A stretch of 51,272 bases of DNA from Cyclobacteriaceae bacterium (GCA_003565295.1 PXCO01000327.1:1-51272); one strand, 5' to 3'. Positions 19,887 through 29,652 are shown, counted from the stretch's first letter. The notes: a model not told the origin generated them from the sequence alone. A program made the numbers and translations.

Positions 19887-20162
19887 TCACATTTTGTGGT
19901 AGTTGCCTTTTTCAATCTTTTTTTTGATTCGGAAAAAGTTAAAAAAACCGATGATCAGCAATAGCACACTTATAAAAAAGGACAGGTAACCAAACTCCTT
20001 GATATTAGCCAAATCCTCTACCTTCATTAGTGCTGTACCGCTGACCAAAAAATACAAGCTAGTCCGTATATATGCCAACAGGGTGCGGTCGTTGGCTAGC
20101 TTAGTCCTCTGCCTGGCCAAAAAATCACGTACAATTAAGTCATTTTCCATATCATTTTCCAT
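19887..20162 (-). CDS. DUF202-family membrane protein
   Basis: A 91-residue inner-membrane protein. The DUF202 pattern LARQRTKLANDRTLLAYIRT is followed by two membrane helices and a basic C-terminus. The family (YidH-like) has no established biochemical role. Two in-frame ATGs are possible (20162 and 20150) because the N-terminus repeats Met-Glu-Asn-Asp; the longer form is given. Divergent from the DUF3078 gene across 168 bases. Confidence 0.82.
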   Translation of the reverse strand: MENDMENDLIVRDFLARQRTKLANDRTLLAYIRTSLYFLVSGTALMKVEDLANIKEFGYLSFFISVLLLIIGFFNFFRIKKKIEKGNYHKM

Positions 20163-20330
20163 ATTTTTAAACCCTCAAAAGCCGATTTTAGATGATAGTT
20201 AAATTTAACGGCTTACTTTGTTTTTCTAAACAAACCATTCTTTTGAAAGTTGATTTACTCATAAGAAAGTTTTGATACCTATTTTGAATCTTTCATTTAC
20301 TTAATTCCAACACCCATAAATTTATTAAAA

Positions 20331-21251
20331 ATGAGAAAATTTTTGCTTTTATGTTCGGTTTCATTGCTGCTTTCTCGATTGGCTTTAGCACAGGTAGATG
20401 AGTTGGCGGAATCCGTGGATGTTTTGTCTGAAGATGTCCTAAAGGATACAACCTTTTGGGCTTCTGAGTTTAGTGCCGGCTTGAATTTCAATCAAGCCGG
20501 TTTTAGCGATAACTGGAAGGCCGGAGGTATAAATTCTGTAGCCTTCGGCGCGATCATTGCCGGGAGGTCCCTGTACCGGAAAGATAGGTTCACCTGGGAC
20601 AACGAAATGGAATTGCTATATGGGATAGTAAAGAACGAAGGTGAAAGAACCCGGAAATCTAATGACAGGATCTTTTTGGATTCGAAAGCTGGATACAGGC
20701 TTTCGAGTAATTGGGCCACTTTTTTTTCGCTTAATTTTATAAGCCAATTCTCAGATGGGGTTGAATTCAACCCAGACGGAACCACCACACTCATCTCAGG
20801 TTTTATGTCCCCGGGATTCCTTACTTCTTCATTGGGTTTTGAATATAGACCCAATGATGAATTTTCGTTGAGAATGGGGCCTTTTTCGCCAAGGCTTACC
20901 TTCGTGACTGATCCCAATATCATTGAGGGTGAGCCCAGTAATTACGGGGTGCCGGCGGGGCAGACAGTGAGAACTGAATGGTTGGCTTTTCAGCTTTTTG
21001 CCATCTGGGATAAGGATATCGCAGAAAATTTCAATATTAAATCTCGTTACATGATGTTTGCCAACTATGAAACCTTGGCATGGGATCGTATAGATCACAG
21101 GCTGGATCTCACCCTTACGGCCAAAATCACCAATCTTATCAATGTGACCCTCACTAGTATCAACTTATACGACTTTGATCAGGATCCGGGTATTCAGTTC
21201 TCTCAGGCTTTGGCATTGGGGATCCTTTACAAGATAGATAACAAAAAATAA
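20331..21251 (+). CDS. DUF3078-family outer-membrane beta-barrel protein
   Basis: A 306-residue secreted protein. The signal peptide (MRKFLLLCSVSLLLSRLALAQ) is followed by a region with the DUF3078 hallmark FNQAGFSDNWKAGGINS, then alternating aromatic strands typical of an outer-membrane barrel and a C-terminal strand. The family is confined to Bacteroidota and has no assigned function. It stands alone and ends at a strong bidirectional terminator at 21355-21383. Confidence 0.82.
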   Translation: MRKFLLLCSVSLLLSRLALAQVDELAESVDVLSEDVLKDTTFWASEFSAGLNFNQAGFSDNWKAGGINSVAFGAIIAGRSLYRKDRFTWDNEMELLYGIVKNEGERTRKSNDRIFLDSKAGYRLSSNWATFFSLNFISQFSDGVEFNPDGTTTLISGFMSPGFLTSSLGFEYRPNDEFSLRMGPFSPRLTFVTDPNIIEGEPSNYGVPAGQTVRTEWLAFQLFAIWDKDIAENFNIKSRYMMFANYETLAWDRIDHRLDLTLTAKITNLINVTLTSINLYDFDQDPGIQFSQALALGILYKIDNKK

Positions 21252-21354
21252 TCAATTATTTACCTTTTGGGCCATTAATTTTGAATTTTGGTTTTAATTG
21301 TTAATTTTGTTCCATTATGGTAGTTAAATAATAGTTGGTTTAGTTTTCAAATTT

Positions 21355-21383
21355 AAAAAGCAGGAGAGGTTCTCCTGCTTTTT
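21355..21383. terminator. Bidirectional intrinsic terminator
   Basis: Perfect 13-base stem AAAAAGCAGGAGA / TCTCCTGCTTTTT with a three-base loop, between the convergent DUF3078 and HEAT-DUF1080 genes. A/T runs on both sides allow it to act on both strands. Confidence 0.9.
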
Positions 21384-21417
21384 ACGTTCATAGGTAACTA
21401 TTTGGTCGAATACGAGC

Positions 21418-24400
21418 CTATTCGCTCAAGTCCAATACCCTGATGTTCCGGAAATACAATACATCGCCATGGCCCAGGAACCCTATATGCCCCTGCCTCC
21501 TGGAAAGCCCAGGATGATCGCGGCCATCCAGTGTACCTTTTTCTCTGGATTCACTAATATCCACATCCAGAATGAGGTTGCCATTCAACTCCACTTGTAT
21601 CTGGTCACCTTTCACACGGACTTCTTGATAATTCCATTCTCCCACCGGCTTCAGATGGCCCCTTTGAGCAGCCGCAACCCCGTAGAGGGAACCATGAAAT
21701 TGGTAATCTTTTAGGTTTTTATAGATATCCGCACTATCATCCAAAATTTGCAATTCCATCCCCACGTATGCGGCATCTCCTTCTTTGGGCATTCTAATAC
21801 CAAGGCCGTTGTTAGCCCCTGGTGTTAGCTTAAACTCAAAGCGGAAAACAAAATCCCTGAACTCCTTTTTCGTGTAAAGGTTACCTTTTCCACCTCTTTC
21901 AGGATAAATGGCTATTACCCCATCCTCAATGATATAATCGGTGAGGTTACCCTCCCAGCTATCCAGGTCTGTGCCATCAAACAACACTTCAAAGCCTTCC
22001 TCCTTCTCCTCTTTACTCAATTCGAAGGTGGGTGAATAATCTAACTCTTTCACATAGATATCTCGGTATGCCACGTAAGTGCCATGGGCTTGCAGCTCTA
22101 TTGGACCCGAAGGAAAAATAGCCTTAGCCCTGTCCCAATAGTTTTCAAGGATTACCTCATCCACTACTCTTTCTCCGTTCAAATAAACGGTCACTTTTTC
22201 GTCTACCATTTTGATATGGAAGGTATTCCATTCACCTATGGCATGGTCAGCAACCTTTTCTGGGTCACTTGGGTGGGTTTTATTGTTGTATAATCCGGCA
22301 GATCCAACTTCAGCGCCCACCTCAGTTCTGGCAGTATCCCATATTTGAACCTGGGGGGTCCCCCTTAAATAGACACCGGCATCTCCGTCTGGGGTGATTT
22401 TCCAATCCACCATCAATTCAAAGTTTCCGAAATCACGCACTGTCCCAATATTTTCACCTTCACCGGTAAAAATCAAAAGCCCATCTTCTGCTTTCCACCC
22501 TTTCCTCATGGTTTCATTAGCCTTGCTTTGTTTCTTTGCTAATGCGGAGGCACTCATTTCAGCCCTTTTTATGGGGTTAGAAAAGACCCCTTGCCATCCT
22601 TCCAGGGATTCTCCGTCAAACAATGGATGGAATCCTCTTCCCTGAGGCATTTCATCGAGGAATTTTTGAAGGGAAGTTTTATAATATTGACTATCCTGTC
22701 CACTGATAACATCCCGGGTTTTGGTCACTAATTCTCTGACCGTTTCCCCGAAAAGGTCTTGTCGTTCCGCAACAATATTCATCACTGCCCTAGCCGCAGC
22801 TTGTTGTAAGGCGGGATCATCCAAATGCCCACCGGCCGCAACTAATGCCTGAAAAGTAGGGTGTCCCCCAAGATGCCTCAAAGCCAATATTTTTGTTTCG
22901 TCTTCATAACTCAGCTTCAAGGCTTCTCTCAAGTAAACCACCTTGCTTTCTTCTGCCAATTCCAATAGAGGGATTTGGGAGATTAAGCCCTGAACGGCTT
23001 TTTCTCGGTGATTAGGCTGTCTGGCTCCTCTGGCAATATCCAGTAGTAAGAAGGCAGTCTGACTATCGCTGGATTTACTAAGGGCCTCAATGACTGCTGA
23101 TTTTTGTGCGTTGTTTCCTTTATCATGCAAAGCTATCAACTGAGAAAGGGCTACTTTTCCGCCGGTCTGCCCCAGAATGTCATAAAGGTAGGTCTGTTTC
23201 GTTTCATTTAACTCGGCCAAATTTTGATCTACCCATAATGCTTGCGCTTTATCATCACCCACCCTTAGTGTGGCATTCACCAGGGCGTGGCCAAGTAGCT
23301 GCATATGTTCGGAGTTTTCAGTGGCTTTTAATAAGGCTATTAAGGCAGAGCGGTGTTCTGGGTCCACTAAAGCAGGTAGTGCCTTGATCGCTGCTGTTTT
23401 TACTTCCCCCTCACTGTTTTCAGCAACCCTGAATACCACCTGAGCTTGATCGGAAGCTGCTCTTGAAGCAAGAACATTGAGCAACATGATTTTGCCCTTA
23501 TTGTTAGATAATCCTTCTAGTTTCTGCCCAATTTTGCCGATGACACGTTCCCCGGGCATGCTTTTGAAAGCCGTTTCCAAAGCTTGAAGTTTGTCTTCAT
23601 CTGCCTTGTTTACCAATTCTAGGAGCTTGTCTATGGAAGCATCTCCTGCTACTCGTACGATACTCCCTATAGTTGCTATTACCACTTTATCTTCTTCATG
23701 GTTGAGATAGGGCATTAAGGTAGAGGCGACGGACTGATCTTTTAGATTTCCCGCCATTTGAATAATAGCGATTTTTGCTTCGGTGCCGGCATTTTCCAGG
23801 GTTTTAATCCATTCATCCCAGGATTTTGTGGGATCATTTTCTAAGCCTAACTTGAGTGCAGCGCCTCTGTAAAGCGGATCTGCCGACAGGGCACCTTCAT
23901 GGATCAGCTTCTGAGCCCTTTTTGGGTCAAGTTCATTAAGTAATCGTAAAGCACCGGCCCTGGTGTGGCTTTGTTGGGTGGAGGACGCCTGCTTATGAAC
24001 CTGCCTAGCTAGTTTTCTCGCCAATTTATCTTCTCCTTTATCAGCAAGACCTTTGATATATCTTAAATAGCTGGCCGAAGCATTGGTGAATTCATAGTTG
24101 TAATTAGCTTCTTTTGCTGCTTTTGCCAAGGGCTTTTTACTTGCGGGAGAGGCAATTTGGCTAAGTGCATATATGGCCACCTTTCGTATCTGGGGATCTG
24201 CATGCTGAAGGTAGGGCGTGATATCTTCCACCGCCTCTATACTTTTCATATCGCCTAGGGCCGCAATATAATGTTTGACCTGGCTGCTGCTCTCAGATGT
24301 CTTTAAAGCTAAAATGAGGGCCTGTTCTGCTGAGGAGGAAGCTATGTTATCAAGAACTCTTGCAGCGGTCCCTGCCAGTTCATCATGATGCAGGTACCCT

Positions 24401-24819
24401 TCTAAAAAGGGTGCGGCATCTTCTTTCCCCACCCACTGTAACTGCCTGATAAGGAATGCCTGACCTTCCACATAGTCCAGTTGATCTATCGCTTTTCCGA
24501 AGGCTTGCACGGTCATCCTGGCCAGATCAGCCCTGTCGGGTTCGCTGGCATAGAAGGCAAAACCGGAAAGTGCATATTCTAGTTTTTCGTTATCCCCACC
24601 CTCAGAGAGCATTAGGGCCATTTCAGTAATCCCCTCCCTACCCAGGGAGGCCATTTGTTGCATATTATTCTCCAGAATACTTTTCTCATCGGCTGGAAAG
24701 CGATTGAGCAAGTCAGCGATTTTGGTCGAAAGGGTGCGTTGGTCAGTACCCTGCGCCACGGCAAGTTGACAGCCAAGGCAGATTAAAAATGTGAAGTAAC
24801 TTATATGTTTGCGTTTCAT
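21418..24819 (-). CDS. Secreted HEAT-repeat protein with two DUF1080 (3-keto-disaccharide hydrolase) domains
   Basis: A 1133-residue exported protein. Residues 1-22 form a signal peptide. About residues 30-720 are an alpha-solenoid of HEAT-like repeats (e.g. DPQIRKVAIYALSQIASP). Two DUF1080 domains follow, near 735-935 (FHPLFDGESLEGWQG) and 943-1133 (FEVLFDGTDLDSWEG), each a concanavalin-like sandwich with the GEWN motif. DUF1080 enzymes include 3-keto-disaccharide hydrolases that split glycosides whose 3-OH has been oxidised. The neighbouring Gfo/Idh/MocA oxidoreductase, 21 bases upstream on the same strand, could supply the keto group. The solenoid probably provides binding or scaffolding. 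Fusion of a long HEAT array to two such domains is notable. No sorting domain is seen at the C-terminus. Substrate unknown. Confidence 0.85.
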   Translation of the reverse strand: MKRKHISYFTFLICLGCQLAVAQGTDQRTLSTKIADLLNRFPADEKSILENNMQQMASLGREGITEMALMLSEGGDNEKLEYALSGFAFYASEPDRADLARMTVQAFGKAIDQLDYVEGQAFLIRQLQWVGKEDAAPFLEGYLHHDELAGTAARVLDNIASSSAEQALILALKTSESSSQVKHYIAALGDMKSIEAVEDITPYLQHADPQIRKVAIYALSQIASPASKKPLAKAAKEANYNYEFTNASASYLRYIKGLADKGEDKLARKLARQVHKQASSTQQSHTRAGALRLLNELDPKRAQKLIHEGALSADPLYRGAALKLGLENDPTKSWDEWIKTLENAGTEAKIAIIQMAGNLKDQSVASTLMPYLNHEEDKVVIATIGSIVRVAGDASIDKLLELVNKADEDKLQALETAFKSMPGERVIGKIGQKLEGLSNNKGKIMLLNVLASRAASDQAQVVFRVAENSEGEVKTAAIKALPALVDPEHRSALIALLKATENSEHMQLLGHALVNATLRVGDDKAQALWVDQNLAELNETKQTYLYDILGQTGGKVALSQLIALHDKGNNAQKSAVIEALSKSSDSQTAFLLLDIARGARQPNHREKAVQGLISQIPLLELAEESKVVYLREALKLSYEDETKILALRHLGGHPTFQALVAAGGHLDDPALQQAAARAVMNIVAERQDLFGETVRELVTKTRDVISGQDSQYYKTSLQKFLDEMPQGRGFHPLFDGESLEGWQGVFSNPIKRAEMSASALAKKQSKANETMRKGWKAEDGLLIFTGEGENIGTVRDFGNFELMVDWKITPDGDAGVYLRGTPQVQIWDTARTEVGAEVGSAGLYNNKTHPSDPEKVADHAIGEWNTFHIKMVDEKVTVYLNGERVVDEVILENYWDRAKAIFPSGPIELQAHGTYVAYRDIYVKELDYSPTFELSKEEKEEGFEVLFDGTDLDSWEGNLTDYIIEDGVIAIYPERGGKGNLYTKKEFRDFVFRFEFKLTPGANNGLGIRMPKEGDAAYVGMELQILDDSADIYKNLKDYQFHGSLYGVAAAQRGHLKPVGEWNYQEVRVKGDQIQVELNGNLILDVDISESREKGTLDGRDHPGLSRRQGHIGFLGHGDVLYFRNIRVLDLSE

Positions 24820-24840
24820 CCTAAATCCTATTTGGTCAAG

Positions 24841-26097
24841 TTAAATGGTGTAAGGGGCTCTCATGGGCTGGTTTATCAGCCGATTTGCCGCATCGTCATC
24901 AATAAACTCCTGTTTTTTTGGGTCAAACCGGAGTTCTCTTCCAAGCCTTAGCGCAACTAACCCCATATTTACCATGGTGCAGGAACGATGTCCGTTGGAC
25001 TCATTAAGTGCGAATTTTTTCCTTGATTTTACCGCCTCCACAAAATCAGTGACCTGTGGGGTTGGTTCGGGAAATTGCGCTAGCTTCCGTTCAAAATCAG
25101 GAATATCAGAGACGAAACCCCTATATAGATTACCTTCCGGCCCGGAAATGTAGGGAACTTCTTGGGTCCCTTCTCCATCTAAGATGATTTGGCAGCCATC
25201 TTCGTAGGTAAAGGTGATCTTCCTCCAAGTGCCTACGGCATCGTGGTGCTGCTGTGGGGCATCAACTTCCACTTTTATGGGGCTAGTAGTGTCCTTATCC
25301 AAGAAATATTGGATGGGATCTAGGTAATGCTGCCCCATATCTCCCAATCCTCCACCATCATAATCCCAATACCCCCTAAAAGTTCCATGAACTCTATGTT
25401 CATGGAAAGGCTTATGCGGAGCCGGACCAAGCCATCTGTCGTAATTCAGTTCCTTGGGCACTTGCATTTTTGCAAGGTTGGTGCGCCCTACCCAGTAAAA
25501 TTTCCAGTCAAAACCGGTGAGTTTTCCCACAGTAACCTTCAAGGGCCAGCCCAACATACCGGATTGCACTAATTTTTTGATGTTTTTGACCTCCGTATTC
25601 ATGCCATAGAAGTTGGCATCAAAACGGAACCAGGTATTAAGGCGGAAGATGTTTCCATGAGTGTTTACTGCTTCCACCACCTTTTTGCCTTCTCCTATGG
25701 TTCTGGTCATAGGTTTTTCGCACCAAATGTCTTTCCCCTGTCTTGCAGCATCCACCGCCATGATTCCATGCCAGTGAGGAGGGGTGGCAATGTGTACGAT
25801 GTCCACCTCCGGCAATTGGATCAACTCCCGGTAGTCATCAAAGGTCTTGACCCCAGAGCCCAGGATTTCCAGGGATTTCTGAATATGGCGGGTATCCACA
25901 TCACAAATGGCCACGGTTTTCGTGCCTGCGTAATTGAAATGGCCTCTGCCCATTCCCCCCACACCAATTATCCCTTTGGTGAGGTGGTCGCTTGGGGCTA
26001 AGAATCCCTTGCCAAGTACATGTCTGGGCACTATGGCGATGGAACCTAAACCCAAAAGGGAACTTTTGATAAATTTTCTTCTTGAACTTCCGGTCAT
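24841..26097 (-). CDS. Tat-exported Gfo/Idh/MocA-family oxidoreductase
   Basis: A 418-residue NAD(P)-dependent sugar oxidoreductase. The N-terminus SSRRKFIKSSLLGLGSIAIV is a twin-arginine signal, so the protein is folded with its cofactor before export. The Rossmann start is GIIGVGGMGRGHF, and the family Lys lies in DIWCEKPMTRT; GGGLGDMGQHYLD is the C-terminal-domain motif. Several exported members oxidise sugar C3 hydroxyls with a tightly held NAD. The gene just downstream, encoding two DUF1080 domains, fits a two-step oxidation/cleavage route for glycosides in the periplasm. The 448-base upstream gap contains composite repeat copy B. Confidence 0.9.
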   Translation of the reverse strand: MTGSSRRKFIKSSLLGLGSIAIVPRHVLGKGFLAPSDHLTKGIIGVGGMGRGHFNYAGTKTVAICDVDTRHIQKSLEILGSGVKTFDDYRELIQLPEVDIVHIATPPHWHGIMAVDAARQGKDIWCEKPMTRTIGEGKKVVEAVNTHGNIFRLNTWFRFDANFYGMNTEVKNIKKLVQSGMLGWPLKVTVGKLTGFDWKFYWVGRTNLAKMQVPKELNYDRWLGPAPHKPFHEHRVHGTFRGYWDYDGGGLGDMGQHYLDPIQYFLDKDTTSPIKVEVDAPQQHHDAVGTWRKITFTYEDGCQIILDGEGTQEVPYISGPEGNLYRGFVSDIPDFERKLAQFPEPTPQVTDFVEAVKSRKKFALNESNGHRSCTMVNMGLVALRLGRELRFDPKKQEFIDDDAANRLINQPMRAPYTI

Positions 26098-26233
26098 GGT
26101 TGGATGAATCTATTTCCTCTGTATGCTATTTATCTTACTTGGAATTAACGTGAACATACCATCGCAAAAAATATTTTGCGTGGTTTAACAGGCTAATATA
26201 TCCTTAAGGGGAAGGATTACCAAATCATTTTTG

Positions 26234-26482
26234 ATGAAATCGAGCCTGTCCTGACGGCAGTCAGGGCATGACGAGCACGTCAAGTGGCATGATTATCATT
26301 GCGAGATTCCACCGACCTTCGGTACGGGACAAGTTCCCGAAACAAGTTCGGGACAGGTAATGACCGCTGAAAAGAAAACATAAACACATGAAATCGAGCA
26401 TGAGGAGAACCTCACACAGAGGGATGATTATCAAAGCGAGATTCCATCTGACCGCTGAAAAACAAATTATAAACAGATGAAA
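26234..26482 (+). repeat. Composite dispersed repeat, copy B
   Basis: Second copy of the element at 7163-7447. Units begin at 26234 (ATGAAATCGAGC, interrupted by a palindromic CTGTCCTGACGGCAGTCAGG insert) and at 26388, and the terminal ATAAACAGATGAAA ends near 26482. Between the units are GGGACAAGTTCCCG-type palindromic modules (about 26310-26356). In this copy the terminal ATG opens only a short frame. It fills most of the 448-base gap upstream of the small-protein genes; the rest of that gap shows nothing recognisable. Confidence 0.8.
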
Positions 26483-26545
26483 GGTGACAATAGGGCACCA
26501 ATTTTGGAACGGTTTATGTGCTTTTATCAATAAAATATTTAACAC

Positions 26546-26767
26546 ATGGTAAAGCCAAAAAATAATATTCCCGAAGAAGAAAATCAGAAGTTTGATGACA
26601 ATGCTTTCAAAAAAGCACAAAAGGAAGCACAGGACGGCAAAGGACCTAAAAAAAAACACCCTAAAAAGGAAAAACCAGGGGAAAAAGCCAAGGACGATCT
26701 CTTGCGTGGCAATCAGTCGGAGAGGGAATGGAGCAGTGAGAGCGATGAATATAGAAGGAAATCCTAA
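26546..26767 (+). CDS. Small highly charged protein, function unknown
   Basis: A 73-residue protein made almost entirely of charged and polar residues, with a Lys/Pro run in the middle (GKGPKKKHPKKEKPGEKAK) and an acidic-Ser C-terminus. No membrane segment, signal or known domain; it is probably disordered and may bind nucleic acid. It starts with ATG, reads in the same direction as the DUF7218/Rho-N-like gene and ends 18 bases before it, which supports a two-gene unit. Two other frames across the same DNA are shadows. Confidence 0.55.
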   Translation: MVKPKNNIPEEENQKFDDNAFKKAQKEAQDGKGPKKKHPKKEKPGEKAKDDLLRGNQSEREWSSESDEYRRKS

Positions 26768-26785
26768 CCTAAACGAGAAAAAACT

Positions 26786-27040
26786 ATGGGTAAAGACAAA
26801 AGGCCAAGCATAAAAAATGAGTCCCAGTATGAGGCCCTGAGGGATCAAGGTTACAGCAAGGAAAAATCAGCTAGAATTGCTAATACAGATAGCCAAGAAG
26901 CAGGACATAAAGGAGGAAAGGCTGCTCCTTATGAAGAGTGGACGAAAGAGGAGCTTTACCAGCGCGCCAAAGAAATAGGTATAAAAGGCCGATCGGACTT
27001 GAATAAAGGACAACTAATAGAAAAATTGAGGAACCATTGA
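26786..27040 (+). CDS. DUF7218 / Rho-N-like small nucleic-acid-binding protein
   Basis: An 84-residue protein. The first half has the pattern SQYEALRDQGYSKEKSARIA followed by a Gly-Gly-Lys-Ala segment, and the second half (WTKEELYQRAKEIGIKGR, LNKGQLIEKLR) is a Rho-N/SAP-like helix-extended-loop-helix used for DNA or RNA binding. Similar small proteins are widespread and usually labelled Rho termination factor N-terminal-like, but they are not Rho. Its role is unknown; a nucleoid or stress-related function is possible. It forms a tandem pair with the charged protein upstream. Confidence 0.75.
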   Translation: MGKDKRPSIKNESQYEALRDQGYSKEKSARIANTDSQEAGHKGGKAAPYEEWTKEELYQRAKEIGIKGRSDLNKGQLIEKLRNH

Positions 27041-27097
27041 GCAGGGAAGCCTGTTGCTGGGTGCTTTTTAAATTATAAATGTTGAGACTAGCTCGCT

Positions 27098-29623
27098 TTA
27101 CTGGGTTAACAGCCCTTCATAATCTTTCGACATCTTATCCAGTACCTGATGGACGATTTCGGTTAGTTGCCAGACTTTTTCTTGAATATTATCGGTATTG
27201 TCCTTTTTGATATCCGATTCTATGCCCCGGGCAATGCTACAGGCAGAAATCTTCAATTGAGCAAGCCTTGAGTTCAGTTGATGGGCAATAGATTTCACCG
27301 TCTCATAATCTTGTTGATCCACTGCTTTATTGATTTTCAGCAGGTCAATGCAAGTATGTGAATAAAAATCACTGACAATCTCGAATAAAATTGTTTCGTC
27401 TCCCATGCAAAACCTGCTTAATTCAGAAAGGTCATAGAAGGGGCTATCTTCACTGATCAAAGGCTCTTTAATGCCGTTGGAAGCTTTTACCGGTGATAAA
27501 TTTACCAGTTTCACAATTTCGGTTAACAGGTCACTTTCCTTAAAGGGCTTAAGCACCAGGCCATCAAATCCAGCAGCCTCCAATTTCTCTTTGTCCTTGG
27601 CAAATACATTTGCAGTGAGTGCAATGGCCGGGACATTTTTTAAATGCGGTTTACCTTTAATAATTTTCAAGGCATCGTATCCGCTGACCTCAGGCATCTG
27701 TATATCCAAAAGAACGAGGTCATACCGGTCATCATCCGTTAATCTGTCCCTAAGTTCCACTCCCCCTATATACTGGGTAACTTTTGCACCTAATTGGGAA
27801 AGTAAAAAGTCAGTGAATTTCAATCCAATGGGGTCATCATCCACCAATAGCACATGTAGCCCTTTTAGGGAGTATTGGTTTTCCAAAATATCGGATGCCA
27901 CTAGGCCGGGCTCGGTGATTTGTGTGGGAAGGTACACCGTAAAGACAGTGCCCTTGTCCGGTTCGCTTTTAAACTCTATTTTCCCTTTTTGGAGGTCCAC
28001 CAGTCGTTTCACAATAGCTAGACCTAGGCCGGTACCACCAAATTTCCTGGTAATGGAATCATCGCCTTGTTGGAAGGCCGAAAACAGTTTTTTCTTCGTT
28101 TCTTGGTTCATTCCCATTCCGGAATCTTCCACTTCTATGGTCAGGGTACTTGCGTTGTTCCTGATAAATATATTGATTTCCCCTTTATCGGTAAACTTAA
28201 TCGCATTCGAAAGCAGGTTGTTCAGGATCTGCTTAATACGTAATTGGTCTCCGATAAGCCATTTGTCTCGTGTCAAGGCTAAGTTTAAATTCACACGAAG
28301 ATCTTTTTCAAAAGCCTTTTGGTCAAAGAGGCGTTTAATGTTAAGAAAAAGTTTGTTGGGGTCAAATGGTGCCAGTTCAATCTTAATCTTTCCCGCTTCC
28401 AGTTTGGAAAAATCCAGTATGTCATTCACAATGCCCAAAAGCGTCTCGGAGGAGAACCTGATCATGGACACAAACTCTTTTTGCTTAGGTTCCAAAGTCG
28501 TCTTTCTCAGGGCTTCACTATATCCCTGAATTACATGGAGGGGGTTTCTAATTTCATGACTCATGTTGGCCAAAAAGTCTTGTTTTGCCTTTGCCAAATT
28601 ATCCGAACGCTCCTTGGCCTCTTTCAATTTGGACTGATAGCTTTCAGACTGGTTGATTTCCCTTACTATTGTATACACGAAGCCGAAAGCACCAAAAATA
28701 CCAATGAGGGTAAGTACGCCAAGCATGGTGGAAAATCGGTTGGCCAGGGAGATGGCGGCGGCGTTCTCATCTTGGGATTCCTCCACGGCTTCTTGTTGAA
28801 GGGCCGTAATGATTTCCTGAATATTAATAATGAGGTCCTTATTTTTATTGGTCAGGTCAAATTCCATGGCTGCCAATTTAGACCTTAGGTACCGCTCTTC
28901 ATTGTTGATATCCATTACGATGTTCCTTATGGCATATATGATGGAGTCCGAAGAGGTGATCCTTTCTTTGGTTTGCTGGCCCTTACGGTTGATGTTTACC
29001 CTCATCAGGTTCATCAAGTCAGCCATTTGTTGCTTATCGATCCCCTGTAGCAAGGGTTTCTGATTTTGCTCCTGCTGGGTAGAATCACCAAGGGTGGCTT
29101 TTTGCCTGACTCCATTCCCCGGATTGGCACCTGCCCTCATTCTACCAAGGTTTTGGAGCTTGCCTAGTTCTTCCTTTCTACGTATTTTCCTTTCTATGTT
29201 ATTCAGGGCCTCCCTACTAAAGTTACGTTTCAAGAGGTTTTGTTTCACCTCCTCCAGGCCATTGTGGACCTCCATGAGTTGGGTGACGTTAAAACCTATA
29301 CTTTCGATTTTGGACTTTTCTTCCGCATCCTTCGCCTTTGTTTTCAGGGAGGCTATTCGGTGGTGGATTTTTGATATATAATCCACCTGATCATCCTTAG
29401 CGCTATCGGAATGTTCGGCATTCACATACCTGGTTTTGTCCAATTGATAGACATCAGCAAGAAGGTAGTTGAGTTCTCTCAGTTTCTCATTAGGCACTGA
29501 TAAGGATTCCACAGAGCCCAGTAGATTATTTACGTTGAGATAGGTAACGGTACTCACGCCTATGATCAGCATGACTGCCAAAATAAATCCTATGATAACT
29601 TTTATTCTGGTGTTGAATACCAT
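27098..29623 (-). CDS. Hybrid sensor histidine kinase with receiver and Hpt domains
   Basis: An 841-residue membrane signalling protein. A transmembrane helix at about 8-28 and another near 300-320 bracket a long, helical periplasmic sensor of unknown ligand. A short coiled coil leads to the HisKA domain with phospho-acceptor His356 (MSHEIRNPLHVI). The HATPase domain has NLLSNAIKFT, DSGMGM and GGTGLGLAI. A receiver domain follows with Asp640 (LLDIQMPE), then a C-terminal Hpt domain with His781 (SIAHQLNSR). All four phosphorelay steps except a final output regulator are therefore in one chain. No partner regulator gene is adjacent, so the output must act elsewhere. Confidence 0.93.
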   Translation of the reverse strand: MVFNTRIKVIIGFILAVMLIIGVSTVTYLNVNNLLGSVESLSVPNEKLRELNYLLADVYQLDKTRYVNAEHSDSAKDDQVDYISKIHHRIASLKTKAKDAEEKSKIESIGFNVTQLMEVHNGLEEVKQNLLKRNFSREALNNIERKIRRKEELGKLQNLGRMRAGANPGNGVRQKATLGDSTQQEQNQKPLLQGIDKQQMADLMNLMRVNINRKGQQTKERITSSDSIIYAIRNIVMDINNEERYLRSKLAAMEFDLTNKNKDLIINIQEIITALQQEAVEESQDENAAAISLANRFSTMLGVLTLIGIFGAFGFVYTIVREINQSESYQSKLKEAKERSDNLAKAKQDFLANMSHEIRNPLHVIQGYSEALRKTTLEPKQKEFVSMIRFSSETLLGIVNDILDFSKLEAGKIKIELAPFDPNKLFLNIKRLFDQKAFEKDLRVNLNLALTRDKWLIGDQLRIKQILNNLLSNAIKFTDKGEINIFIRNNASTLTIEVEDSGMGMNQETKKKLFSAFQQGDDSITRKFGGTGLGLAIVKRLVDLQKGKIEFKSEPDKGTVFTVYLPTQITEPGLVASDILENQYSLKGLHVLLVDDDPIGLKFTDFLLSQLGAKVTQYIGGVELRDRLTDDDRYDLVLLDIQMPEVSGYDALKIIKGKPHLKNVPAIALTANVFAKDKEKLEAAGFDGLVLKPFKESDLLTEIVKLVNLSPVKASNGIKEPLISEDSPFYDLSELSRFCMGDETILFEIVSDFYSHTCIDLLKINKAVDQQDYETVKSIAHQLNSRLAQLKISACSIARGIESDIKKDNTDNIQEKVWQLTEIVHQVLDKMSKDYEGLLTQ

Positions 29624-29652
29624 AATGCCTTAAAATAACAAATTTTAATGGA

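Noticed and set aside
26261-26848. 195-codon minus-strand frame across repeat copy B and the small-protein genes
   Set aside because: Reads through repeat DNA, is Phe-rich without a plausible fold and lies opposite two better-supported genes.
27471-28529. 352-codon frame opposite the hybrid kinase
   Set aside because: Antisense to conserved kinase, receiver and HATPase motifs; Ser-rich composition typical of a shadow frame.
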